A stretch of 11,166 nucleotides of DNA from Thermoplasmatota archaeon (GTDB lineage Bacteria; Pseudomonadota; Gammaproteobacteria; Burkholderiales; Thiobacillaceae): positions 1 through 11,166 of the forward strand of contig JAMCVR010000100.1 in NCBI GenBank assembly GCA_023475455.1, read 5' to 3'. Of this stretch, positions 1 through 6,282 are shown piece by piece. The position numbers were made by a program, and so were the translations under genes. Position 1 is the first letter of the stretch. Every line of letters begins with the position of its first letter. Under the pieces are notes generated by a model. The model was not told the DNA's origin. It ran no database searches and worked only from the letters and a program-made list of their open reading frames with translations.

Positions 1-31
1 CGCCGATGGCGATGCTTGCTCGCTGTTTCAT
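1..31 (-). CDS. cusB: CusB-type periplasmic adaptor, start of second copy (partial at left edge)
   Basis: The first ten codons of a cusB-like gene start at the ATG at 31-29 and run off the left edge. The start overlaps the TGA of the chimera (30-28) in an ATGA, exactly as the other cusB start (513-511) overlaps the stop of the outer membrane factor gene. The bases are identical to 483-513. If the 482-bp tandem duplication is real, this copy should repeat 225-482 just outside the window and then continue as the complete adaptor gene. The product would be the membrane fusion protein linking an RND pump to its outer membrane channel. Only the signal-like start can be seen here. Confidence 0.6.
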   Translation of the reverse strand, partial: MKQRASIAIG

Positions 32-513
32 AGATCCTCTCCCAAGAGTCGTTCGATTTCGGCAAGTCGCGCCTGTGCTTCGGCTTGCGCCTTGACCCGG
101 TTCTGCCTGGCCTGGCGGATTTGACGCTGCGCATCCAGCAGCGTGGCGAAATCCACCTGGCCGGTCTCGTAGCCGGCCAGCGCGGCCTGGAAGGTGAGTT
201 CGGCCTGGGGCAGCAGGCTGGTGGGCTCGCCGCCATCCTCGTCCCCGCCTTCATAGACCGGGACGTAGTCCATGCCCATCGGATCTTTCTTGGGTATCGG
301 CGAAGTGTCGGGCAAGCCCATGGGATTGCGGTAATAGAGGAGTTTGCGTTCCTTCCTCGCGCCTTCGCTTGCCGGGGTATCGGTGGCGGTCGCCACGGAG
401 GCTGCGGAGCCGCCATGCTCGACGCTTCCTCGCTTGCCCAGCCAGTAGCCGCCGCCGGCGGCCAGCGTTGCGGCCGCAATCGCGCCGATGGCGATGCTTG
501 CTCGCTGTTTCAT
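28..513 (-). CDS. Chimeric ORF: CusB N-terminus fused in frame to the C-terminus of the TolC-type factor
   Basis: This 161-residue ORF is created by a tandem duplication. Residues 1-97 are the N-terminus of a CusB-like adaptor: a hydrophobic signal or anchor (about 7-26), a low-complexity linker, and a methionine-rich heavy-metal-binding segment (about 59-87, with NPMG, KKDPMGMD and VPVY). This resembles the N-terminal metal-binding segment of CusB. From residue 98 (near base 222) it becomes the last 64 residues of the outer membrane factor, ending at the same TGA. The start at 513 is supported by a purine-rich Shine-Dalgarno (GGGAGAGG) and by the ATGA overlap with the upstream gene. The adaptor's barrel-sandwich, alpha-hairpin and membrane-proximal domains are missing, so it cannot work as an adaptor. 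If made, it would be a secreted or anchored metal-binding stub with an unpaired coiled-coil tail. A start further upstream, giving a longer protein, would lie inside the outer membrane factor gene and is not credible. Confidence 0.6.
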   Translation of the reverse strand: MKQRASIAIGAIAAATLAAGGGYWLGKRGSVEHGGSAASVATATDTPASEGARKERKLLYYRNPMGLPDTSPIPKKDPMGMDYVPVYEGGDEDGGEPTSLLPQAELTFQAALAGYETGQVDFATLLDAQRQIRQARQNRVKAQAEAQARLAEIERLLGEDL

Positions 514-706
514 AGATCCTCTCCCAAGAGTCGTTCGATTTCGGCAAGTCGCGCCTGTGCTTCGGCTTGCGCCTTGACCCGGTTCTGCCTGGCCTGGCGG
601 ATTTGACGCTGCGCATCCAGCAGCGTGGCGAAATCCACCTGGCCGGTCTCGTAGCCGGCCAGCGCGGCCTGGAAGGTGAGTTCGGCCTGGGGCAGCAGGC
701 TGGTGG
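225..706. repeat. Tandem duplication A, 482-bp unit across the cusC/cusB boundary (right copy)
   Basis: Bases 1-224 and 483-706 line up at an offset of 482 with no difference noticed. The match breaks right after 224 (GTGG then G) and 706 (GTGG then C). The left copy is cut by the window edge, so only 224 of its 482 bases are visible. The unit holds the last 64 codons of the outer membrane factor gene and the first 97 of cusB, giving the in-frame chimera. The shared GTGG at the break may be microhomology; the matching cusB bases lie outside the window. Confidence 0.85.
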
Positions 707-1784
707 CGGTCAGCGTTTCGGTGCGGCGGGCGGCCTCGATTCCGGAGAGGTTTTCCGCGAGATCGGCGAGCACCTGGTTTGACGCGGCTTCCCTGCGCGC
801 ACGGGCGGCGGACAGCATGGTTTCCGATTCGCGCTCCTGCGCGCGGCGCGCGGATTGCTGCAAGGGAAGGTTGAGCTCGACCATCAGCTCCCATTCCTTG
901 ACCGAGTTCTGATACTGGATGGGAGAAACCCCGAAGGTGAAATCGGGGTAGCGATTCCTGTAGGCGAGTTCGCGGCTTTTCTCGGCCGACTTGATGCGCG
1001 CGCTCTCGGTGAAGAGGAGCGGATTCCGGGCCCGGACGCGTTCCTCGAGCACGGAATAATCGAGTTGCGCCGGGGCGGGAACGGGGCGCAGTTGCCCCGG
1101 CTCGGCGAGCGGGGCGCCTGCCGGACGGGCAAGCAATGCGTTCATGCGCGCCTGCAGCTGCCGGCGTTCGTTCTCCAGGGCGATCAGTTCTGCCCTCATG
1201 CCGGTCTGCTCGACCTGTGCCCTGATGACGTCCTGCTGCGCCGACAGGCCGCCGGCGTAGCGCACCTGGGCGATTTTTTCCAGGCGAGCCATGAGATCAA
1301 GGACTTCACGGGTATAGCGCTCGTTGCGATGCACGTAATAAAGCTGGGCGAAGGCCGACTTGATGCGTGCCGAGAGCTCCGCCCAGCTCCCCATGGCCTG
1401 CCCCTTGGCCCCCTCGGCGTCGAGTTCGGCCACCTGCCGTTTCAGGTCGCGCTTGCCGAACCAGGGAACATCCTGCATCAGCAGATAGCGGGTGCTCCCG
1501 ACGCGGCCCGGCAGCAGCGTCGGGCTCTGTTCGCCAAACCGGGTGATGTCCCGCAGTTCGACACGGAGTTTGGGGTCGGGCAGGGCGGCCGTCGGCGTCA
1601 CCCGTTCGCCGGCGGCATCCGCCTCCAGGCGCATGGCGGCATATTCGGGGTTGTGCGACCGGGCATATTCGAGAAGGGTGTCGACACTGGCGCCTGGCAA
1701 CGGCTCCTGTGCCTGCACCGCCGTGCCCCAGGCCAACACTGGCAAAAACAATAGACTGCGTAACGATCTGGCTGGTTGTTTCAT
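510..1784 (-). CDS. cusC: TolC-family outer membrane factor of a heavy-metal RND efflux system (intact copy)
   Basis: This 424-residue protein forms the outer membrane channel of a tripartite efflux pump. It starts with a signal peptide (residues 1-26; KQPAR, then a hydrophobic stretch, then AVQAQ) and has no lipobox cysteine, so it is probably not a lipoprotein, unlike E. coli CusC. Two outer-membrane-efflux repeats follow, each with long Ala/Glu/Arg/Gln-rich helices (about 140-230 and 320-420); the C-terminal GQVDFATLLDAQRQ stretch is typical of the family. The length fits the shorter CusC/CzcC-like members. Its stop overlaps the start of a CusB-like gene (ATGA, 513-510), whose metal-binding N-terminus points to copper/silver or a related cation. 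The gene symbol is by analogy. Its 5' leader is a duplicate that lacks the promoter region, so it would be transcribed through the truncated copy upstream. No good Shine-Dalgarno precedes the ATG (CCACCCAACCAT). Confidence 0.85.
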   Translation of the reverse strand: MKQPARSLRSLLFLPVLAWGTAVQAQEPLPGASVDTLLEYARSHNPEYAAMRLEADAAGERVTPTAALPDPKLRVELRDITRFGEQSPTLLPGRVGSTRYLLMQDVPWFGKRDLKRQVAELDAEGAKGQAMGSWAELSARIKSAFAQLYYVHRNERYTREVLDLMARLEKIAQVRYAGGLSAQQDVIRAQVEQTGMRAELIALENERRQLQARMNALLARPAGAPLAEPGQLRPVPAPAQLDYSVLEERVRARNPLLFTESARIKSAEKSRELAYRNRYPDFTFGVSPIQYQNSVKEWELMVELNLPLQQSARRAQERESETMLSAARARREAASNQVLADLAENLSGIEAARRTETLTATSLLPQAELTFQAALAGYETGQVDFATLLDAQRQIRQARQNRVKAQAEAQARLAEIERLLGEDL

Positions 1785-1802
1785 ATGGTTGGGTGGAAAA
1801 AC

Positions 1803-2342
1803 TCAGGCCCGGAATATCCGGACGAGGAAGATTTTTTCCAGGCGAGCCATGAGATCAAGGACTTCACGGGTATAGCGCTCGTTGCGATGCACGTAATAAA
1901 GCTGGGCGAAGGCCGACTTGATGCGTGCCGAGAGCTCCGCCCAGCTCCCCATGGCCTGCCCCTTGGCCCCCTCGGCGTCGAGTTCGGCCACCTGCCGTTT
2001 CAGGTCGCGCTTGCCGAACCAGGGAACATCCTGCATCAGCAGATAGCGGGTGCTCCCGACGCGGCCCGGCAGCAGCGTCGGGCTCTGTTCGCCAAACCGG
2101 GTGATGTCCCGCAGTTCGACACGGAGTTTGGGGTCGGGCAGGGCGGCCGTCGGCGTCACCCGTTCGCCGGCGGCATCCGCCTCCAGGCGCATGGCGGCAT
2201 ATTCGGGGTTGTGCGACCGGGCATATTCGAGAAGGGTGTCGACACTGGCGCCTGGCAACGGCTCCTGTGCCTGCACCGCCGTGCCCCAGGCCAACACTGG
2301 CAAAAACAATAGACTGCGTAACGATCTGGCTGGTTGTTTCAT
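1803..2342 (-). pseudogene. Truncated first copy of the TolC-family outer membrane factor
   Basis: Residues 1-171 match the intact outer membrane factor just downstream, including the signal peptide. At the duplication junction (near 1830) the frame enters a copy of the gene's own 5' leader, adding eight unrelated residues (FLVRIFRA) before a TGA at 1805-1803. The protein keeps the first helical hairpin region but lacks the second repeat, so it cannot form the trimeric barrel. The intact copy starts 18 bases after this stop. As this is the copy next to the apparent promoter, its translation could affect that of the downstream gene. It is either a genuine broken duplicate or an assembly artefact. 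Confidence 0.7.
1809..1821. repeat. Leader inverted repeat, second copy
   Basis: This is the duplicate of the dyad at 2367-2379 (CCGGA-ATA-TCCGG), carried by tandem duplication B. It lies between the truncated and the intact outer membrane factor genes. Confidence 0.5.
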
Positions 2343-2366
2343 ATGGTTGGGTGGAAAAACTCAGGC

Positions 2367-2379
2367 CCGGAATATCCGG
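2367..2379. repeat. Inverted repeat CCGGA-ATA-TCCGG in the cus leader
   Basis: A perfect 5-base-arm inverted repeat with a three-base centre lies between the candidate -10 element and the first outer membrane factor ATG (2342). In the transcript it could form a small GC-rich hairpin just after the start; in DNA it could be an operator half-site pair. The sequence does not decide between these, and chance is possible for a dyad this short. Confidence 0.4.
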
Positions 2380-2388
2380 ACGAGGAAG

Positions 2389-2416
2389 AGTCTATGCTTT
2401 CCAAGCCGTCACGCAA
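2389..2416 (-). promoter_or_regulatory. Candidate sigma-70 promoter for the cus-type operon
   Basis: On the minus strand TTGCGT (2416-2411) and TAGACT (2394-2389) are spaced by 16 bases and resemble weak -35 and -10 elements, with the first coding ATG about 46 bases beyond the -10. The interleaved palindrome lies just upstream. Weak elements with an upstream activator site would suit a metal-induced promoter. This was found by eye only. The junction of tandem duplication B falls exactly at the -10, so the intact outer membrane factor gene does not have its own copy of it. Confidence 0.35.
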
Positions 2417-2427
2417 ATGATAACTGG

Positions 2428-2448
2428 ATTACATTTCAGTAATGAAAT
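2428..2448. promoter_or_regulatory. Interleaved inverted repeat, likely operator of the cus-type operon
   Basis: The 21 bases read ATTAC-ATTTC-A-GTAAT-GAAAT. ATTAC pairs with GTAAT and ATTTC pairs with GAAAT, giving two overlapping 5-base-arm inverted repeats around one central base. It is AT-rich within GC-rich surroundings and sits about 12 bases upstream of the candidate -35. That is where a metal-responsive activator of the CusR/CopR (OmpR-family) type usually binds. The regulator is not encoded in the window, so its identity is inferred from position only. Confidence 0.5.
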
Positions 2449-2454
2449 CGGCCT

Positions 2455-2526
2455 TCAGGCGCCACGCAGCCGTAGTGCGTTGCCCATCGCGCTCACGACG
2501 ACAGCCTCATCTGTGCCGATAGCCGC
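2455..2526 (-). pseudogene. Possible remnant of a heavy-metal P-type ATPase C-terminus
   Basis: Between stop codons on the minus strand lie 23 codons ending VSAMGNALRLRGA and a TGA at 2457-2455. Heavy-metal P1B-type ATPases typically end in a last membrane helix followed by a short NALRLR-like tail, so this may be the last piece of a lost copA-like gene. It has no start codon in a usable position, and the frame is closed by a TGA (2529-2527) right upstream. A metal ATPase would suit a neighbouring cus operon. The evidence is one short motif, so chance resemblance remains possible. Confidence 0.35.
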
Positions 2527-2552
2527 TCAAGTTCCAAACTGAATGCAGACCA

Positions 2553-3758
2553 CTAGCGACCATGACGCTCCTCCTTCGAAGCCTCCGCAACGCGGAACGC
2601 GGCGACTGCGGCAAAGGCAAGCAGCGCGGCGGTAATCCAGAACGAGCGGCCGATCAACACGGCGAACAGCCAGCCGGCGGCTGCCGAGCCCGCGGCCTGG
2701 CCCAGGCTCGCGGCAGCGGTCTGCTTGCCGAGCGCGGCGCCTTGCCGTGTCCCGGCTGCGAGCGACACCAGATAAGCAAGTGCCGGAATCAGCACGCCCG
2801 ACGCGCCGGCGACCAGTCCCACCCCGATTATCAACAAGGGATATGCCGTAGCGAACGGCAGCAGCGCGACGCCGGCGGCCATCGCAAGGAACGCCGGCGC
2901 CAGCAGCCCGCTGCCGACGCGCTTGAGCAGCGGCGCGAGCACGAAAATCTGCACCAGTATCATGGCCAGGCTGCACTCGGCGAACATCCAGCCGATCTCG
3001 CGCGGGCGCAGGCTCAACACCTGCTGGCCCAGCAATGCCAAACCCACTTCGAAGCTGCCGATGCCAAACATCACGAGCAGCGACAGCGTCAGCAGGCCGA
3101 ACAACGCCGGCGCATCCGGTTGCGGCGTGTCTTCCACTGGATGCCGCATCAGGCTCACGGGAAGCCGCAGATAAGCCGCGAGCCACATCCCGCCGCCCAG
3201 GGCCGCGGTCGCGTAGAACGGCAGCGCGAGGGCGGCATTCCCGCCAATGCTCCCGACCGAGGCCAGCCATCCGCCCAGCGCCGGGCCGAACAGGAAACCG
3301 AGCGCGCTCGCCGCGCTCAGCCACGCGAATGCCGCCGCGCGCTCCTGAGCTCTACACGAATCGCCTACCCAGGCCAACACCACCGGCAGCACCGCCGCCG
3401 CGAACACGCCGGCCAGCGCACGGGCAGCGTAAACGAACGCCAGTTGGCGCGCCAGCGCGAACCACAACATCGCGCCGACGAAGCCGGCGAGCCCGAGCAG
3501 GACCACCCTGCGCCGTCCGGCATGGTCCGAGATGAAGCCCCAGAGCGGCGCAAACAGGAACAGCGCCAGCATGTAGGTACCCGTCAGCAAGCCGGTGTGC
3601 CAGGACACCGAAATACGTCCGGTACTGGCCGTCAGTCCCTCCAGGAAACCGGGCAGCACCGGTAAAACGATGCCGTATCCCATGGATATCGTGAATACCA
3701 ACGCCAGCGACACGAAGAAAACGCTGGAATGCAAAAACTGTTTTTGCTTGGCGCTCAC
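2553..3758 (-). CDS. MFS transporter, drug/metabolite efflux type (DHA1-like)
   Basis: This is a 401-residue, very hydrophobic protein with about twelve predicted membrane segments in two halves, the usual size for the major facilitator superfamily. Between segments 2 and 3 lies the family's motif A ([16 protein letters not shown], about residues 74-89). A Gly/Pro-rich segment ([10 protein letters not shown], about 153-162) corresponds to motif C of drug/proton antiporters, and a charged loop (about 205-215) separates the halves. The start is a GTG at 3758-3756 overlapping the pgm stop (GTGA), so it is probably translationally coupled to pgm. The substrate cannot be read from sequence. Its place after glgX and pgm could suggest sugar or metabolite export, but the motifs look more like multidrug efflux. 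It is the last gene before the cus-type operon, and I see no clear terminator after it. Confidence 0.85.
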   Translation of the reverse strand: MSAKQKQFLHSSVFFVSLALVFTISMGYGIVLPVLPGFLEGLTASTGRISVSWHTGLLTGTYMLALFLFAPLWGFISDHAGRRRVVLLGLAGFVGAMLWFALARQLAFVYAARALAGVFAAAVLPVVLAWVGDSCRAQERAAAFAWLSAASALGFLFGPALGGWLASVGSIGGNAALALPFYATAALGGGMWLAAYLRLPVSLMRHPVEDTPQPDAPALFGLLTLSLLVMFGIGSFEVGLALLGQQVLSLRPREIGWMFAECSLAMILVQIFVLAPLLKRVGSGLLAPAFLAMAAGVALLPFATAYPLLIIGVGLVAGASGVLIPALAYLVSLAAGTRQGAALGKQTAAASLGQAAGSAAAGWLFAVLIGRSFWITAALLAFAAVAAFRVAEASKEERHGR

Positions 3759-5410
3759 CGCCGCATTCCCGGATGGGTGGCATCGTCGACAATTGCCTGC
3801 GCCGCATCCACGATCCGGCGCAGATGGTCCTGCCCACGAAAGCTCTCCGCATAGATCTTATAAATGTTTTCGGTGCCCGAGGGACGGGCAGCGAACCAGC
3901 CATTCTCGGTGATCACCTTCAACCCGCCGATGGGTGCGCCGTTACCGGGCGCATGGCTGAGGATGGCCTGGATTTTTTCGCCCGCCAGCTCTGTGGATCG
4001 AACCTGTTGCGGCGAGAGTTTCAGCAGCCTCTCTTTTTGCGCCGGCGTGGCGGGCGCCTCGACCCGGTCGTAGGCAGGCTCGCCAAATTCGCGCGTCAGT
4101 CCGCGGTATAGCTCGCCGGGATCGCGGCCCGTCCGTGCGGTGATTTCCGCGGAGAGCAAAGCCGGGGCGATTCCATCCTTGTCCGTCGTCCAGACGGTGC
4201 CGTCAAGGCGCAGGAAAGCGGCGCCCGCGCTCTCTTCCCCACCGAAGCCAAGCGCGCCGTCGAGCAGGCCGTCGACGAACCACTTGAAGCCGACCGGCAC
4301 CTCGTACAATCTCCGGCCCAGCTTCGCGCTCACGCGATCGATCATCCGGCTGCTCACGACGGTTTTTCCCACCGCCGCTTGCGTGCGCCACTTGGGCCGA
4401 TGCCGGAACAGGTAGTGGATGGCGGCTGAAAGATAGTGATTGGGCGGGAGCAGGCCCGCGCTCCGGGTAACGATCCCGTGCCGGTCGTGGTCGGTGTCGC
4501 AGGCGAAGGCGATGTCGAAACGGTCTTTCAGGCCGATCAAGTTCCGCATGGCATAAGGCGAGGACGGATCCATGCGAATCCGGCCATCCCAGTCGACCGG
4601 CATGAAGCCGAATGCCGGGTCGATGGTATCGTTGACGACCGTGAGATCCAGACCATAGCGCTCGGCAATCGCGGCCCAGTAGCGGACGCCTGCGCCGCCG
4701 AGCGGATCGACGCCCATGCGGAGGCCGGCGCCGCGAATCGCGTCCATGTCGATCACATTGCCGAGATCGCCCACATAGGCGTTGAGGTAGTCGTGCCGGT
4801 GCGTCGTGGCGGCGCGCAACGCCTGTTCGAACGGGATTCTTTTCACGCCCCGGAGACCGTCTTGCAGAAACGCGTTGGCCTTGGCTTCGATCCAGCCGGT
4901 GACGCCGGTATCCGCCGGCCCGCCGTTGGGCGGGTTGTACTTGAACCCGCCATTGTCTGGCGGATTGTGCGACGGCGTAATGACGATGCCGTCCGCCAGC
5001 CCTGTGTCGCGTCCGCGGTTGTAAACGAGGATGGCGTGCGAAACCGCGGGGGTGGGCGTGTATTCGTCGTTCCCGGCAAGCATGACGTCCACGCCGTTGG
5101 CCGCCAGCACTTCGAACGCGCTGGCCAAGGCAGGCACGGACAGCGCGTGCGTGTCGGCGCCGAGGAACAGCGGGCCGTCGATTCCCTGCCGTGCGCGATA
5201 GAGGCAAATCGCCTGGGTGATGGCGAGCACATGCCCTTCGTTGAAGGTCGTTTCGAACGGGGAACCGCGATGTCCCGACGTGCCGAACGCGACCCGTTGC
5301 GCGGGCGCCTGGAAATCTGGGATGCCGGTATAGTAGGCCGTCACCAGTCTGGGGATATTGGTCAGTATCGCCGGCGGAGCGGGCTTCCCTGCCAAAGGAT
5401 GTACTTTCAT
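3755..5410 (-). CDS. pgm: Alpha-D-phosphoglucomutase (intact)
   Basis: This 551-residue protein closely resembles E. coli Pgm (about 546 residues) along its length. It interconverts glucose-1-phosphate and glucose-6-phosphate in the cytoplasm. Visible motifs are GTSGHRG (about 43-49), the phosphoserine loop TPSHNPP with the catalytic serine (about 144-150), the metal-binding DTDHDRHG (about 303-310), the sugar-binding GGEESAG, and the phosphate-binding RPSGTE near the C-terminus. The ATG at 5410 gives an N-terminus that aligns with the family (HPLAGKPA matches HNRAGQPA) and has a GGAGG Shine-Dalgarno nine bases upstream. Placed after glgX, it would pass glucose-1-phosphate from glycogen into glycolysis, or the reverse toward storage. 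Its first 121-122 codons are duplicated upstream by tandem duplication C. Confidence 0.95.
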   Translation of the reverse strand: MKVHPLAGKPAPPAILTNIPRLVTAYYTGIPDFQAPAQRVAFGTSGHRGSPFETTFNEGHVLAITQAICLYRARQGIDGPLFLGADTHALSVPALASAFEVLAANGVDVMLAGNDEYTPTPAVSHAILVYNRGRDTGLADGIVITPSHNPPDNGGFKYNPPNGGPADTGVTGWIEAKANAFLQDGLRGVKRIPFEQALRAATTHRHDYLNAYVGDLGNVIDMDAIRGAGLRMGVDPLGGAGVRYWAAIAERYGLDLTVVNDTIDPAFGFMPVDWDGRIRMDPSSPYAMRNLIGLKDRFDIAFACDTDHDRHGIVTRSAGLLPPNHYLSAAIHYLFRHRPKWRTQAAVGKTVVSSRMIDRVSAKLGRRLYEVPVGFKWFVDGLLDGALGFGGEESAGAAFLRLDGTVWTTDKDGIAPALLSAEITARTGRDPGELYRGLTREFGEPAYDRVEAPATPAQKERLLKLSPQQVRSTELAGEKIQAILSHAPGNGAPIGGLKVITENGWFAARPSGTENIYKIYAESFRGQDHLRRIVDAAQAIVDDATHPGMRR

Positions 5411-6282
5411 TGCGGTCAGCCTCCACCCTTGTCGCGCACCAGCACGACGATGGCCCGGGCCGGCACGCGATAATCCAAGGACAGCAAGGGGCTCTCGTTG
5501 CCGGGTTCGAGAAAGTCGAACGGGCTTTCTAGGCTGGTATCGACCACTCGCCGCCACGCATTCGCTGCGCCCTCCTGTATCCGGAAAGCCAGGTCCTCCC
5601 AATAGGCGTTGATCATCACGTAGAGGTCGACGTCCTGCTGCGATCCGCCGTGCAGGGCAAAGGCGGGGGTGGGCGTGTATTCGTCGTTCCCGGCAAGCAT
5701 GACGTCCACGCCGTTGGCCGCCAGCACTTCGAACGCGCTGGCCAAGGCAGGCACGGACAGCGCGTGCGTGTCGGCGCCGAGGAACAGCGGGCCGTCGATT
5801 CCCTGCCGTGCGCGATAGAGGCAAATCGCCTGGGTGATGGCGAGCACATGCCCTTCGTTGAAGGTCGTTTCGAACGGGGAACCGCGATGTCCCGACGTGC
5901 CGAACGCGACCCGTTGCGCGGGCGCCTGGAAATCTGGGATGCCGGTATAGTAGGCCGTCACCAGTCTGGGGATATTGGTCAGTATCGCCGGCGGAGCGGG
6001 CTTCCCTGCCAAAGGATGTACTTTCATTGCGGTCAGCCTCCACCCTTGTCGCGCACCAGCACGACGATGGCCCGGGCCGGCACGCGATAATCCAAGGACA
6101 GCAAGGGGCTCTCGTTGCCGGGTTCGAGAAAGTCGAACGGGCTTTCTAGGCTGGTATCGACCACTCGCCGCCACGCATTCGCTGCGCCCTCCTGTATCCG
6201 GAAAGCCAGGTCCTCCCAATAGGCGTTGATCATCACGTAGAGGTCGACGTCCTGCTGCGATCCGCCGTGCAGGGCAAAGGCG
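5046..6282. repeat. Tandem duplication C, two 617-bp units across the glgX/pgm boundary
   Basis: Bases 5046-5665 match 5663-6282 at an offset of 617, with no difference noticed. The three bases GCG are shared at 5046-5048, 5663-5665 and 6280-6282. Each unit holds about the last 82 codons of glgX and the first 121-122 codons of pgm. Complete glgX lies to the right and complete pgm to the left, with an in-frame Pgm'-'GlgX chimera between them. Confidence 0.9.
5416..6027 (-). CDS. Chimeric ORF: Pgm N-terminus fused in frame to the GlgX C-terminus
   Basis: This is a 203-residue ORF made by tandem duplication C. Residues 1-122 equal the Pgm N-terminus, including GTSGHRG, and end just before the catalytic TPSHNPP loop. 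The rest equals the last 81 residues of GlgX, a beta-rich C-terminal domain without active-site residues. It starts at the ATG at 6027-6025 with the same GGAGG Shine-Dalgarno as intact pgm, and its TGA lies five bases before the intact pgm start. It lacks the Pgm catalytic serine and metal site and the GlgX barrel, so no enzyme activity is expected. It is either a real duplication by-product or an assembly artefact; the fused frame may be chance. Confidence 0.6.
   Translation of the reverse strand: MKVHPLAGKPAPPAILTNIPRLVTAYYTGIPDFQAPAQRVAFGTSGHRGSPFETTFNEGHVLAITQAICLYRARQGIDGPLFLGADTHALSVPALASAFEVLAANGVDVMLAGNDEYTPTPAFALHGGSQQDVDLYVMINAYWEDLAFRIQEGAANAWRRVVDTSLESPFDFLEPGNESPLLSLDYRVPARAIVVLVRDKGGG

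Larger units (their letters stand above)
1272..2389. repeat. Tandem duplication B, two 558-bp units covering the leader and 5' part of cusC
   Basis: Bases 1272-1831 match 1830-2389 at an offset of 558, with no difference noticed. The two-base sequence GA occurs at 1272, 1830 and 2388, so the novel junction has minimal microhomology. Each unit carries the first 171 codons of the outer membrane factor gene and about 45 bases of its leader. The left leader copy stops just short of the candidate -10 element, so it brings no second promoter. Confidence 0.9.

Noticed and set aside
28..894. A 288-residue reading frame starting inside the outer membrane factor gene
   Set aside because: Its first 127 or so residues are an Arg/Pro-rich shadow of that gene; the credible start of the chimera is at 513, with a Shine-Dalgarno and ATGA overlap.
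2390..2552. A rho-independent terminator after the MFS gene
   Set aside because: No GC-rich stem followed by a T-run was found on the minus strand in this interval.
2562..3665. A 367-codon plus-strand open frame opposite the MFS gene
   Set aside because: It is Arg/Gln/Glu-rich antisense sequence of a hydrophobic transporter, with no domain seen.
3755..6043. A 762-residue phosphoglucomutase with a duplicated N-terminal region
   Set aside because: The part upstream of 5410 is an off-frame reading across duplication C; the family-like N-terminus begins at 5410.
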